In this document: piece after piece, positions 1 to 9,281 of the stretch
Position numbering within the stretch: the first letter of the stretch is position 1
How the letters are laid out: each line of letters starts with the position of its first letter
Source of the DNA: an uncultured Bacteroidota bacterium
Lineage (GTDB): Bacteria > Bacteroidota > Bacteroidia > Bacteroidales > VadinHA17
Direction: 5' to 3'
NCBI GenBank assembly: GCA_937864815.1
Contig: CALMJY010000341.1
Coordinates: 1-32,665 of the forward strand
DNA length: 32,665 bases
Made by a program: the position numbers and the translations under genes
The notes under the pieces: generated by a model
What the model saw: only the letters and a program-made list of their open reading frames with translations
Told to the model about the DNA's origin: nothing
Database searches by the model: none

Positions 1-626
1 CCATAGAGCCTTGAGGCATTGATGATTGAAAACAATACATCACCAAGTTCCGACTCAACTTTTTCAGTATCGTGTTTTTCAACTTCTGTCTTTAGTTCTG
101 AAATCTCCTCAAGTACTTTGTCCCAGATCTGGTCACGTTTCTCCCAGTCAAAACCAACCCCTCTTACTTTTTCCTGGATCCTGTTCGCTTTCACAACTGC
201 AGGCAATGACGAAGGTACGCCTGATAATACCGGCTTAAAGCCATTATTTTCCTTTATCTTTAGCTTTTCCCAGTTATCTTCAACCTGCCTGGCACCTGAT
301 ACCTGTACATCTCCGAATACGTGAGGGTGTCTGTATATCAGCTTATTGTTGATTCCCTGAAGTATATCCGTCATTGTAAATGTACCTCTTTCCGAGCCGA
401 TTTTTGCATAAAATACCAGGTGGAGCATAAGGTCTCCAAGCTCATTTTTTATTCCCTCATCATTGTCCGATGAAATTGCATCAGCGAGTTCATATGTCTC
501 TTCAATAGTCAGTTTCCGGAGTGTCTCAAAGGTTTGTTTCATATCCCAGGGGCACTTTATCCTCAGTTCATCCAGAATACCCATCAGCTTTTCAAACTCC
601 TCAAGACTTTTTTTGTTGCTGTTCAT
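1..626 (-). CDS. mazG: MazG-type nucleoside triphosphate pyrophosphohydrolase (3' end cut by window edge)
   Basis: Translating the minus strand from the ATG at 626 gives about 208 residues that run off the window. The CPWD motif (residues 25-28) is followed by the metal-binding pattern IEETYELADAI (about 41-51, EExxExxD), then NELGD with more acidic residues, and a second MazG-like half with ELGDVLFSIINASRLY at the edge. This is the two-domain architecture of MazG, which hydrolyses NTPs and dNTPs to the monophosphate and PPi in the cytoplasm. E. coli MazG has about 263 residues, so roughly the last 50 are missing. It lies 12 nt downstream of the DUF62 gene on the same strand and is probably co-transcribed with it. 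The family assignment is firm; the cellular substrate is not visible. Confidence 0.93.
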   Translation of the reverse strand, partial: MNSNKKSLEEFEKLMGILDELRIKCPWDMKQTFETLRKLTIEETYELADAISSDNDEGIKNELGDLMLHLVFYAKIGSERGTFTMTDILQGINNKLIYRHPHVFGDVQVSGARQVEDNWEKLKIKENNGFKPVLSGVPSSLPAVVKANRIQEKVRGVGFDWEKRDQIWDKVLEEISELKTEVEKHDTEKVESELGDVLFSIINASRLY

Positions 627-638
627 TTGTTGTTTATT

Positions 639-1433
639 TTAAAACAATTTATTTGGTGATGCCGCTTTCCCGGAAGTATCTATTCTTAAAACCGACCCTG
701 TTTCTATACTAAGCAGTTCAGCAACATTTGCCCCGTTTATTGCAATTTCAAGCAGATCGAGCTGGTTGAATTTTGCAAGCATCTCACCAACCGGAACATC
801 GCTGTACCTTTCAGATATTTTATCAGTATAATTTTTATTGCTCTGTATCAGTATCCTGAAGTTCCTGTTCTCAAAAACCCTTGAAAATACCTCCCTGGTT
901 ATATTCGAAATCGCATTACCGTACGAATCAATGAATATGACGCTTCCGATTATTACATCTTTGTCTATTGTTGCCCTTAGCGGTACTCTTTCAGTAATTG
1001 CCTTTACCGGTTTACCAAGTTCAGACAATGCGGTTCCGTCTATCAGACGTGAGGCAGTCCTGGCAAATACATCCAGTTCATTATGCAGATCGCTCTTTTC
1101 TATTTTTACAGCTTCTTCCGGTTCAGAGTTCAGGATGAGATTGAAAATTCCGTTATCAGTGCCTATAAAAAAATGATTTTTTGCCCTGACTACCAGGTAA
1201 TCCTGATTCTTCAAAGCCTCAGAATGAACACATATAAGATGTACCGATCCTTCAGGGTAGTTGCTGAAAGTATTTCTGATGATAAAAGCCGCCCGTGCAA
1301 TATTAAATACAGGTATGCCGCCGGCATTTTCAACAATGATGGTTCCCGGCGATAAACTGCTGAGCTTTCCCTTTATGATTCCGTTGTAGATATCATCTGG
1401 CTTCCATTCAGTTGTTAATGTGATTACCGGCAT
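639..1433 (-). CDS. DUF62 / SAM hydroxide adenosyltransferase-like protein with diverged active site
   Basis: 264 residues, the usual length of the S-adenosyl-L-methionine hydrolase (DUF62) family. Recognisable family elements are ITLTTEW at residues 4-10 (usually ITLxTDFG), the DIYNGIIKGKL segment, TDNGIFNLIL (92-101), and a C-terminal beta domain starting near GSVIFIDSYGNAISNIT (163-179). The reading frame extends upstream to 1556, but ATG 1433 is chosen because homology starts there and a TAnnTTTG box lies 17 nt upstream. Characterised members convert SAM and water to adenosine and methionine with an Asp-Arg-His triad. Here the Asp-bearing VDPGVG segment reads VHSEAL (H70) and the FHGRD-type His segment reads FARTA, so that triad is not visible and activity is uncertain. 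Precedes mazG by 12 nt. Confidence 0.85.
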   Translation of the reverse strand: MPVITLTTEWKPDDIYNGIIKGKLSSLSPGTIIVENAGGIPVFNIARAAFIIRNTFSNYPEGSVHLICVHSEALKNQDYLVVRAKNHFFIGTDNGIFNLILNSEPEEAVKIEKSDLHNELDVFARTASRLIDGTALSELGKPVKAITERVPLRATIDKDVIIGSVIFIDSYGNAISNITREVFSRVFENRNFRILIQSNKNYTDKISERYSDVPVGEMLAKFNQLDLLEIAINGANVAELLSIETGSVLRIDTSGKAASPNKLF

Positions 1434-1449
1434 ACTAAAAAACTTGTAA

Positions 1450-1457
1450 CAAAGATA
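1450..1457 (-). promoter_or_regulatory. Bacteroidota -7 box for the DUF62-mazG unit
   Basis: The plus strand reads CAAAGATA, which is TATCTTTG on the minus strand, an exact match to TAnnTTTG. It ends 17 nt before the ATG at 1433, so transcription would start about 10 nt before the gene. No good -33 TTTG was seen at the expected distance. The box would lie inside the longer version of the frame, which supports the shorter start. Confidence 0.45.
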
Positions 1458-1578
1458 ATCTTCTAAGGAAAAAATAACCTTACTTTGCAGAGTCCGTTTT
1501 GAATTTTTATAAACCGACAGGCAAAGCAGGCTGAACCGGTTAAATAATAATGGCACGGAGATATTTTTAGATTATCTG

Positions 1579-2562
1579 ATGACAGAGATTACAATATTTC
1601 TTGAAGATGTAGATCCGGTCGTATTTTTCGGGCCAAATAACTCCCAACTGGAGAAGATACAGGGTTTCTTTCCGAAGATTAAGCTTCTTGCCAGAGGTAA
1701 TGAACTGAAATGCATGGGCGAAGAGTCTGAGATAACTCTTTTTGCAGAAAAATTCAATGAGATAATTGAATACTACAGGAAGTATCGTCGTCTGGAAGAG
1801 AATGATATTGAAAAGTATTTTCTTGATGCCGACCATATGCGTTCTGCTGCAAATGGTCATTTTGAAGATGTTATAGTATTCGGGACAAGCGGCAAACCAA
1901 TACGGGCCAGGACAGTCAACCAGTTGCAGCTGGTAAATGATTATAAAATCAACGATTTGATTATAACTGAGGGACCGGCAGGTACAGGCAAGACATATAC
2001 TTCCATTGCGCTGGCTGTAAAGGCTTTAAAGGATCGGGAGGTGAAAAAGATTATTCTGACCCGACCAGCAGTGGAAGCAGGGGAAAGACTTGGATTTCTT
2101 CCGGGAGATATGAAGGAAAAGCTTGATCCCTACCTTCAGCCTCTTTATGATGCACTTCATGATATGCTGCCATTCAAAAAACTTGAGACATGGCTTGAAG
2201 ACGGAACTGTTCAGATAGCTCCTCTTGCATTTATGAGGGGGAGAACCCTTGAAAATGCTTTTGTGATACTTGATGAGGCGCAGAATGCCACAATAAGCCA
2301 GTTAAAGATGTTCCTTACAAGGATGGGTGTCAGTTCAAAGTTCATTATGACCGGTGATTCCACCCAGATCGATCTCCCGAGAAAGAACGATTCAGGCTTG
2401 CTGCAGGCAATGAGGATTCTGAACGGAATAGAGGGTATCTCAATTATAAGATTTGATGAAAGAGATATTGTGCGGCATAAGCTTGTGAAAAAAATTGTGA
2501 GGGCTTACGAGTCTGAGGAGAATGTTAAGGAACTGACACAGAGAAAAAGCAATAATGACTAA
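1579..2562 (+). CDS. phoH: PhoH family P-loop ATPase
   Basis: 327 residues, typical for PhoH. A KH-like N-terminal part is followed by the ATPase core with Walker A GPAGTGKT (132-139), the TRPAVEAGERLGFLPGD segment, Walker B FVILDEAQN (about 228-236), and a C-terminal MTGDSTQIDLP motif. PhoH is a cytoplasmic ATPase related to the helicase core and linked to RNA metabolism; its biochemical role in Bacteroidota is not settled. It is transcribed divergently from the DUF62 gene across a 145-bp gap and is followed after 22 bp by purC. Family assignment is secure. Confidence 0.96.
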   Translation: MTEITIFLEDVDPVVFFGPNNSQLEKIQGFFPKIKLLARGNELKCMGEESEITLFAEKFNEIIEYYRKYRRLEENDIEKYFLDADHMRSAANGHFEDVIVFGTSGKPIRARTVNQLQLVNDYKINDLIITEGPAGTGKTYTSIALAVKALKDREVKKIILTRPAVEAGERLGFLPGDMKEKLDPYLQPLYDALHDMLPFKKLETWLEDGTVQIAPLAFMRGRTLENAFVILDEAQNATISQLKMFLTRMGVSSKFIMTGDSTQIDLPRKNDSGLLQAMRILNGIEGISIIRFDERDIVRHKLVKKIVRAYESEENVKELTQRKSNND

Positions 2563-2584
2563 ATACTGTTAATATTATAACACT

Positions 2585-3544
2585 ATGGAAAAAACAATTC
2601 TTCGTTCAAACTACAGCTTTCCCGGTCAGAAAGGTATTTATAAGGGAAAGGTAAGAGATGTATATAATATTGATGACAAGTACCTTCTGATGATTGTATC
2701 AGACCGTATATCTGCATTTGATGTTGTACTCCCCAGGGGAATTCCTTTTAAGGGACAGGTTCTTAACCAGATAGCAGCTAAATTTCTTGACGCCACCAGT
2801 GATATAGTTCCTAACTGGAAGATCGCAACCCCAGACCCGACTGTTACATTCGGACATAAATGTGAACCGTATCCGGTGGAAATGATAGTAAGAGCCTACC
2901 TTACAGGAAGTTCATGGCGTACATATAAGTCCGGAAAACATGAGATTTGTGGTGTCAGGTTGCCTGAAGGCATGAAAGAACACCAGAAATTTGATCATCC
3001 CATTATAACTCCTACCACCAAAGCTGAGCAGGGGAGACACGATGAAGATATCTCACGGGAGGAAATAATAAGTTCCGGACTTGTTTCTGAAACCGAATAT
3101 AAGCTTCTGGAAAAATACACTATGGATGTATTCTTAAGAGGGTCAGAAATAGCAGGCCGTCATGGCCTGATTCTTGTTGACACAAAGTATGAATTCGGTA
3201 ATAAGGATGGTAAGATTTATCTTATTGATGAAATAAATACTCCTGACTCATCACGCTATTTTTATGCTGACGGTTACCAGGAGAATTTTGATAAAGGTTT
3301 GCCTCAGAAGCAGTTATCGAAGGAATTTGTGAGAGAATGGCTGATGGCAAACGGTTTTCAGGGTCAGACAGGACAGGTTGTTCCGGAAATGACTGATAAG
3401 TTTGTAAACGAAGTGTCAGAACGATATATTGAACTTTATGAGAAAATCACAGGTGAAAAATTTATAAGGGCTGATATTTCCAATGTGCCGGAAAGAATTG
3501 AAACAAACTGCAGGAACTTCCTTAAGTCATTCCCGGAAAAATAA
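2585..3544 (+). CDS. purC: Phosphoribosylaminoimidazole-succinocarboxamide (SAICAR) synthase
   Basis: Catalyses ATP-dependent condensation of CAIR with L-aspartate in purine biosynthesis, in the cytoplasm. Signature segments are [20 protein letters not shown] near the N-terminus, [20 protein letters not shown], the [13 protein letters not shown] motif near residue 100, and [16 protein letters not shown] in the C-terminal half. At 319 residues it is the long form, rather than the roughly 235-residue E. coli form. The gene starts 22 bp after phoH and ends 13 bp before the LysM gene, so the three may be co-transcribed although their functions do not obviously connect. Confidence 0.97.
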   Translation: MEKTILRSNYSFPGQKGIYKGKVRDVYNIDDKYLLMIVSDRISAFDVVLPRGIPFKGQVLNQIAAKFLDATSDIVPNWKIATPDPTVTFGHKCEPYPVEMIVRAYLTGSSWRTYKSGKHEICGVRLPEGMKEHQKFDHPIITPTTKAEQGRHDEDISREEIISSGLVSETEYKLLEKYTMDVFLRGSEIAGRHGLILVDTKYEFGNKDGKIYLIDEINTPDSSRYFYADGYQENFDKGLPQKQLSKEFVREWLMANGFQGQTGQVVPEMTDKFVNEVSERYIELYEKITGEKFIRADISNVPERIETNCRNFLKSFPEK

Positions 3545-3557
3545 AGTGAAAGCACAA

Positions 3558-5519
3558 ATGAGAGTCAGACATTCAGAAATAATTTTACTGATACTTCTTT
3601 TTACTTTCGGAACTGTAGCCTCCGGCCAGGTAATAGTTGAGAGGTCTGATAACAAGGTTGTAATTTCAGGGGTTGCTTATTATATACATCTGGTAAAAAA
3701 AAGTGAGACAGCCTATTCAATATCAAAAGCCTACGGAATAAAGGTAGAGGAACTTGTTAAGGAAAATCCTCCTGCACTTTATGGATTGACTGAAGGACAA
3801 ACATTAAGAATACCTGTTAATTCTGTTTCTGAAGCAGATGTAAAACCGGTTCAGCAACCTGTGAAAAAACAACGCGACGAAACCAATTTTATTTACCATA
3901 CACTTAATCCCGGCGAAACAATATACTATCTGTCAAAGCTTTATGGCGTGTCAGATAATGAAATCATCCAGAGTAATCCGGGGGTTGACATTACGCGGCT
4001 ATCGGTTGGAACAGAGATTGCCATTCCCAGGAGAAAGTTTATGAGTGACAGGCAGACATTTGATATCCCCGATAAAAAATATACCTATCATAAGGTTCAG
4101 AAGGGAGAATCCCTGGGTACCATTGCACAGCAATATGGTATTACAGTAAAGGAGCTCAGAAAGGAAAACAGGGATATGAGATTCCCTCAGGTAGGTGATT
4201 ATGTCAGGATCCCTGTTGTACAGGTACCCGAGGAAAAGGAGGTGGTAACAGAGAAGATAGATTCTGTCCCTCCTGTACCGACAGATGATATTAAACCTGT
4301 TGTGAGACCTGCCGGTTATACTAAGTTTACTGAACTTTCCGGCTCGCTTGATGTGGCTGTTTTACTTCCTTTTTATTATAAAGAAAATGCCGACAGAATT
4401 GAAATAGACTCATCAAGGATGCTAAAGGGGAAAAGAATTTATAAGGAAATAAAAAGACCTGATGACTGGATCTATCCCGGAAGTATTGACTTTGTTGAGA
4501 TGTATGAGGGGATACTGCTTGCCATTGACACATTGAGATCGCTGGGACTTGATATTAATCTCTTTGCCTTTGATATCAAGAGTGATACTATTGAACTCTC
4601 CAGACTTATCAGTAAAGGCCAGCTTGCGAATATGGATCTTATAATAGGACCTGTTTATTCAAACAATCTGGCCATGGTAACAGAATATGCACGGGGAGCC
4701 GGTATTCCTGTAGTTTCGCCGGTTCCACTTTTCAATAATTCGGTACTTTCGGGAAATCCGAACCTTTTTATGGCAAACTCATCCCTGGAGGTTGCACAAA
4801 AAGCCCTTTCCAAAAAAATCAGTGAATATGCAGATCATAATTTTGTTTTTATTCATTCAGATTCCCTGGGTGTGGATGAAGATGTAAAACGATTCAAGAG
4901 TATGATTATCACTGAATTATCCTCGTGGATGCCTTATGAAGAGATAAAATTCAGGGAACTTTTGTTTTTCAGCAGATCAAAGTTTGACAATGATTCAATT
5001 AACCGTCTGAGTCATACCCTTTCAAACCAGTCTGAAAATGTTGTAATAATTGCTTCAGAAGATCCTCCGGTTATAAGTGAAACCATAATGGATGTTCACA
5101 GCCTTCTGAAAAAAAATAATGTGAAAGTATTCGGATATCCGATCCTGAGGGAAATTGAAAATCTCGAACCACGTTACTTTTTCAATCTTGATATGCTGCT
5201 CTATACACCATTCTGGATTGATTATAAACAGTATGACATAAAACAGTTCAATGCCGATTTCAGGAATAAATTTTTAACCGAACCTTCTGAAATCAGCTTT
5301 GCCTGGCAGGGATATGATATTGCTTATTACTTCCTCAGCGGGCTGGCTTTACATGGCAGGGAATTTCTTAATGATCCCGGTATTCACAGACCCGATCTTC
5401 TGCATACTGATTTTGATTATGTTAGAAAATCAGATCAGGATGGATTTGAAAATCAGAAACTTTATCTTATCCATTTTACCAGGGAGTTTGATGTTATACT
5501 GGAAGAGGGAAAGAAATAG
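3558..5519 (+). CDS. Exported LysM x3 protein with periplasmic-binding-protein-like domain
   Basis: From ATG 3558 the protein has 653 residues: a signal peptide (hydrophobic 8-20, probable cleavage near ASG-Q at 21-24), three LysM repeats (about 42-87, 112-157 and 176-219), a short Pro/Lys-rich linker, and from about 264 a type-1 periplasmic-binding-like domain starting VAVLLPFYYKEN and including LIIGPVYSNNLAMVTEYARG. LysM domains bind N-acetylglucosamine-containing glycans, so the protein is probably held on peptidoglycan. The C-terminal domain resembles amino-acid or branched-chain ligand receptors, but its ligand is unknown. The frame is open from 3483 inside purC, but that extension lacks a signal peptide. 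A GTG at 3546 is a possible alternative start. Such fusions are common in Bacteroidota. Confidence 0.88.
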   Translation: MRVRHSEIILLILLFTFGTVASGQVIVERSDNKVVISGVAYYIHLVKKSETAYSISKAYGIKVEELVKENPPALYGLTEGQTLRIPVNSVSEADVKPVQQPVKKQRDETNFIYHTLNPGETIYYLSKLYGVSDNEIIQSNPGVDITRLSVGTEIAIPRRKFMSDRQTFDIPDKKYTYHKVQKGESLGTIAQQYGITVKELRKENRDMRFPQVGDYVRIPVVQVPEEKEVVTEKIDSVPPVPTDDIKPVVRPAGYTKFTELSGSLDVAVLLPFYYKENADRIEIDSSRMLKGKRIYKEIKRPDDWIYPGSIDFVEMYEGILLAIDTLRSLGLDINLFAFDIKSDTIELSRLISKGQLANMDLIIGPVYSNNLAMVTEYARGAGIPVVSPVPLFNNSVLSGNPNLFMANSSLEVAQKALSKKISEYADHNFVFIHSDSLGVDEDVKRFKSMIITELSSWMPYEEIKFRELLFFSRSKFDNDSINRLSHTLSNQSENVVIIASEDPPVISETIMDVHSLLKKNNVKVFGYPILREIENLEPRYFFNLDMLLYTPFWIDYKQYDIKQFNADFRNKFLTEPSEISFAWQGYDIAYYFLSGLALHGREFLNDPGIHRPDLLHTDFDYVRKSDQDGFENQKLYLIHFTREFDVILEEGKK

Positions 5520-5608
5520 AAATATTTTGAATCTCTTGCAGCCCAAAGCACATAATTTTCCTGTATTGGGAATAAAATCATTTGTTTTATTGTCTATTGA
5601 TCAGCAGG

Positions 5609-6172
5609 ATGGTTAACGAATCGCATAAGGGATCAGAAGACGAAGTGCTTGTTAAAGCAGTTCTGAATGGTGATAAATCTGCGTTCAGCGAGATTGTTAG
5701 CCGCTACCGCCGAATGGTTGCACGTACTGTTAAGGGGATGCTTGGAGACACGGTTTTTTCTGAAGATATTGGACAGGAAGTATTTATTAAATTGTATCAT
5801 TCATTGTCAGGTTTCAGGGGTGAAGCCAGGTTATCGACATATATCCAGAAAATAGCTGTCAACATGACTCTGAATGAGATTAAAAGGAGAAAAAGGTTTT
5901 TTTCAACATTTATTCATAAAGGGAATGATGAATTGTATGAAGTTGATATTGCAGATGAAAATAATACAGAAAGAGCCGAGACAAGAGAGATTGTATCCAA
6001 AGCATTGATGACTCTTGATCCAAAATTCAGAGTCATTGTAACGATGAGGATGCTTCAGGGATATTCAACAAAGGAAACAGCTGAAATACTCAATCTTCCA
6101 TTGGGTACAGTTCTTTCAAGATTGTCAAGGGCGCAGGAGCAATTAAAGGAAATTCTGAAAAACTATGAATAG
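5609..6172 (+). CDS. ECF-type RNA polymerase sigma-70 factor
   Basis: 187 residues from ATG 5609. Region 2 spans about 25-95, with SEDIGQEVFIKLYHSL followed by GEARLSTYIQKIAVN. Region 4 lies at about 135-183 with a helix-turn-helix YSTKETAEILNLPLGTVLSR. There is no region 3, as expected for an extracytoplasmic-function sigma factor. The frame is open from 5582, but the added nine residues do not resemble the family. It overlaps the following small membrane-protein gene by 8 nt, a usual sigma/anti-sigma arrangement, and is followed by a Spy-like periplasmic protein. The inducing signal cannot be read from sequence. Confidence 0.93.
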   Translation: MVNESHKGSEDEVLVKAVLNGDKSAFSEIVSRYRRMVARTVKGMLGDTVFSEDIGQEVFIKLYHSLSGFRGEARLSTYIQKIAVNMTLNEIKRRKRFFSTFIHKGNDELYEVDIADENNTERAETREIVSKALMTLDPKFRVIVTMRMLQGYSTKETAEILNLPLGTVLSRLSRAQEQLKEILKNYE

Positions 6173-6524
6173 TATGAAATCTTCAGAAATTAAGAAAAGG
6201 ATCATTGGTTCACTTGACAAAGAACCTGATAACGAACAGTCAGCAGCTGACATGCAGGAGGTACTTGCATGGGACTTCAGTGAAGGGTTTGAAGAAAGAG
6301 TACTTGCAGGACTAAGTAATGAGGGGAGCGAAGTAAAGCATGAATATGAGTTCAATCATAACCTGAACCTGGTGTTTTACCGGGTAGCCTTAACCGCTGC
6401 CGCTGCAATCATCTTTCTGATGCTTTCTATTTTCCTTAAGGAGGGATCTCTTTCGTTCGATTCACTGCTGGGTATGAGTGACGGATACAGTGAAAGCATT
6501 GTTTGTTTACTAACAGGAAATTGA
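6165..6524 (+). CDS. Small single-pass membrane protein, probable anti-sigma factor
   Basis: 119 residues, not assigned to a named family by sequence. It has a charged cytoplasmic N-terminal part (1-68, with FEERVLAGL), one membrane helix (about 72-90, VALTAAAAIIFLMLSIFL) and a short C-terminal tail. The start overlaps the last 8 nt of the sigma gene, which implies translational coupling. A second ATG three codons in (6174) is also possible. An anti-sigma role is inferred from position, size and single membrane span, not from a recognised zinc-binding or anti-sigma motif. Confidence 0.7.
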   Translation: MNSMKSSEIKKRIIGSLDKEPDNEQSAADMQEVLAWDFSEGFEERVLAGLSNEGSEVKHEYEFNHNLNLVFYRVALTAAAAIIFLMLSIFLKEGSLSFDSLLGMSDGYSESIVCLLTGN

Positions 6525-6540
6525 TATTTATCACTATTAT

Positions 6541-6993
6541 ATGAAAACAAGACCGGTCATTTTGGTGGTTGTTACCCTGGTAATAGGATTTTTATTGGGG
6601 ATGCTTACTTCAGCACAGATAAGGAACCACAGGTTAAAGCCTGTAAGAGTTTTTTATTCTGAAGAAAAATTCAGGGATGGTATGTACACGGCAATTCAGC
6701 CAACAGAGGAACAGAAGGTTAAAATTGATCAGATACTTGACAAATATTCAAAACTGAACAGTGAAGCGACTTCATCTTTCAGGAAAGAATTTGAAGCCCG
6801 TATGGAAAAGTTCAGAACTGAACTCGATTCAAATCTTACACCTGAACAGATTGTCCGGCTGAAGGAGCTGGATGCCCAGCGTCAGAAAATGATAAGATCC
6901 AGAAGGGGCAGCCATGGCATGGATTATCACGATAGAAGGCCTTTCGGAGACAGCCTGCGGAGTGATTCCATCAAATCAGCCGATACTAAATAG
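6541..6993 (+). CDS. Spy/CpxP-like periplasmic protein, membrane-anchored
   Basis: 150 residues with an N-terminal hydrophobic segment (about 6-24, VILVVVTLVIGFLLGML) that acts as a signal or anchor. It is followed by a mostly helical, charged region with PTEEQKVKIDQILDKY near 60 and LTPEQIVRLKELDAQRQ near 100. Repeated L/P-TEEQ/TPEQ helices of this type are characteristic of Spy/CpxP/CnrX-like periplasmic stress or metal-sensing proteins. Placed 16 bp after the putative anti-sigma gene, it could be a sensor or chaperone of the same response. Its 3' end overlaps the convergent TPR gene by 18 bp. Confidence 0.72.
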   Translation: MKTRPVILVVVTLVIGFLLGMLTSAQIRNHRLKPVRVFYSEEKFRDGMYTAIQPTEEQKVKIDQILDKYSKLNSEATSSFRKEFEARMEKFRTELDSNLTPEQIVRLKELDAQRQKMIRSRRGSHGMDYHDRRPFGDSLRSDSIKSADTK

Positions 6994-9207
6994 TATATAG
7001 TCAAGAAGAATAGGAAGATCATCCTGATTGACTCCCAGGGATATCAGCAGTTCCCTGTCAGCAGCAAAGTTACTCATGAACTGATCACTCGTAATATCTT
7101 CCATTGCAATGCTTTGGCGATAAAGATCTACAGCTTCCCTCTTGTTTCCCTTACAAAGTGCAAGATGACCCATATTAATCAGGTCATGAGCCGAAAGCTT
7201 CCCTGCTGAAAGCCTTTCATAATATTTCTCTGAATCGTCAAAGCGGCCAAGGGCAAAATAGCAATAGGCTATTGGCCTTAAAATCTTAAGGTTATCAGGT
7301 TCTGTGTATTCAATCCTGAAGTAATATTTCAGAGCTTTTTCATAATCATCAAGATCGAGGTAGCAATGTGCGGTCATTAATACAGTATGAATATTATCAG
7401 GGTCCATATCGATTGCCTGTAGATAATATTCGAGTGCCTCTTCAGTCTTCCCCAGTCTTCTCAGACAAAGACCGATCTTTTTCATCGTCCACGGTTTCCT
7501 GTCAATAAGCTCGGCTCTCCTGTAGTAGATGAGGGCATCCCTGTAATTATTATTCTCCTGGAAACAGTATCCTATCTTTTCATAAAGGGGAGCATAATCA
7601 GGTTTGCTGCTGACTTGTTTCAGGTAAAGTCCGAGTGCATCATCATAGAAGTTCTTGCTGAAAAAGTAATCTGCCAGCCCTGCTTCGGCTTCCTCAGCAT
7701 TTCCTGTCATTCTGAAGAATTCAGAATTATAGATGTCGAGTCTGCCGGAGAAGATATCTTCAAATTCTTTTTTATATGGTGATAATTTGAAGAACCTGTA
7801 TATGTCCTGAAGATATTGTGTAACATTTATCCTGAAGTTCCTGTAGGGGTCCAAAACTGATTCATCATCGCTAAGCTGCTGTAATCCTTCAAGTTCCATC
7901 CTGAATACCTTAAGCATCATGTTTTTCTGTGACGATGGAAGATATTTCAGATTAAGGAGAAGGGAATACTTATCGGAATTGCATATGAATGGTGTTTTAT
8001 AAAGGGCCTCGGCAAGTTCATTTGTACCCGGGCCAAGTATCTCATCCTTGTATATCTCATTTACTGTCTCATGATCAGGATAAAACGGAACAAACCAGTT
8101 CTGAAAATCACGGAAGAAGTCGAAATGTTTCATATTAGCGAATGCCGACATATATACGTCAGCACCCTCCATCTGCAGCTTTGTAAGATCCTCCATTGTT
8201 TTAAAGATCTCCTGCGAATCATTGAACATTGCGGACCAGTCGGGATTTTTACCTTCTGTTTTGTCCCTGGGCAAAATGTTATCCAGGTCGAGCTTCTCTT
8301 CAATCTGCGGTTTTAGTTTAGCAACCTGAGGCAGGATTTCATCATGAAGTTTGCGTGCCAGCATCTCAGTCTCACGAGATCTGATTGTCTGAAGAACAAT
8401 TATCCTGCAATGCTCTCTGAACCTTTCATTCCGGCTCAGTTTTTTAATTCTTTTTCCGATTTCAGGGTAGAGTTGAACCCTTCCGTTATAATAATGCAGG
8501 TTCAGGATGAGACCAGAAAGGGATCTTTCCATCACCTGTTCATCCGCTGCCTCATAAATATCAATCAGGTACATAAGTTTCTCAGTCTGCCATGTTCTCA
8601 GTGAACTGAGCGTAACAGCCGAAGTAAACAGACTGGCTTCATGCCATCTGAATTTTCCTGATTTGAGGATTATGCTTATAAGACTCAATTCGGCTTCCCC
8701 GTAATAATCAGTAAGCCATAAATGGTTAAAGATATTTTTTATCAGCAGTTTATGCCTTTTCGAAATCTCAGATTCCGGATCAGGATTTATCTCATTGCTC
8801 AGCTTCAGCCATTCATCAAGCTCTGACTTAAACATCAGGTCATCAACTGTCTCAACAATTGTCTTGCCGGTAAGTCTGAGTTCTTTTTCTGTCTGTTGCT
8901 TCACCCAGTAGGTATGCCATCCTGAAAAATGTGACAATATGTCCTGTCTGACACGGTCCGATAATTTAAGAATTGATTGTATAAGTCTGAGGTATATCTT
9001 GTTTCTTTCAGGGTCATTAATGCCGTCAATGGTATATGAAAGCATATTTCTGTAGGTCATAACAATGTTCTCATATTCATCACGCAGATCGCCTGATGAT
9101 GCCGATATAATCATTTCAGAGAGAATATCCAGACTCTGCTTTATCTTCTTCTCAGATACCAGTTTGCACAGTTTCCCATGCATTTTAATAACTTTTGCAA
9201 TTTCCAT
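6976..9207 (-). CDS. Large tetratricopeptide-repeat protein
   Basis: 743 residues without signal peptide or membrane helix, so probably cytoplasmic. The N-terminal 500 residues are helical and not assignable. The C-terminal part (about 505-705) has five to six TPR units, for example YAPLYEKIGYCFQENNNYRD, WTMKKIGLCLRRLGKTEEAL, and units containing YYLQAIDMDPDN and YYFRIEYTEPDN. TPRs mediate protein-protein contacts; no partner is evident. It lies 74 bp downstream of the patatin-like gene on the same strand, and its 3' end overlaps the Spy-like gene by 18 bp. Confidence 0.85.
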   Translation of the reverse strand: MEIAKVIKMHGKLCKLVSEKKIKQSLDILSEMIISASSGDLRDEYENIVMTYRNMLSYTIDGINDPERNKIYLRLIQSILKLSDRVRQDILSHFSGWHTYWVKQQTEKELRLTGKTIVETVDDLMFKSELDEWLKLSNEINPDPESEISKRHKLLIKNIFNHLWLTDYYGEAELSLISIILKSGKFRWHEASLFTSAVTLSSLRTWQTEKLMYLIDIYEAADEQVMERSLSGLILNLHYYNGRVQLYPEIGKRIKKLSRNERFREHCRIIVLQTIRSRETEMLARKLHDEILPQVAKLKPQIEEKLDLDNILPRDKTEGKNPDWSAMFNDSQEIFKTMEDLTKLQMEGADVYMSAFANMKHFDFFRDFQNWFVPFYPDHETVNEIYKDEILGPGTNELAEALYKTPFICNSDKYSLLLNLKYLPSSQKNMMLKVFRMELEGLQQLSDDESVLDPYRNFRINVTQYLQDIYRFFKLSPYKKEFEDIFSGRLDIYNSEFFRMTGNAEEAEAGLADYFFSKNFYDDALGLYLKQVSSKPDYAPLYEKIGYCFQENNNYRDALIYYRRAELIDRKPWTMKKIGLCLRRLGKTEEALEYYLQAIDMDPDNIHTVLMTAHCYLDLDDYEKALKYYFRIEYTEPDNLKILRPIAYCYFALGRFDDSEKYYERLSAGKLSAHDLINMGHLALCKGNKREAVDLYRQSIAMEDITSDQFMSNFAADRELLISLGVNQDDLPILLDYILFSIG

Positions 9208-9281
9208 TATACGCCTTTAAAGAGTATCTGACATAAAATCATAATACTGTCCTGAGTACCGTAAAGCAACAATCAGACCAA

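Noticed and set aside
1434-1556. Longer start of the DUF62 protein.
   Set aside because: The added 41 residues do not resemble the family and a TAnnTTTG box lies within this stretch.
3483-3557. Longer start of the LysM protein inside purC.
   Set aside because: The added residues are an out-of-frame reading of the purC end and would bury the signal peptide.
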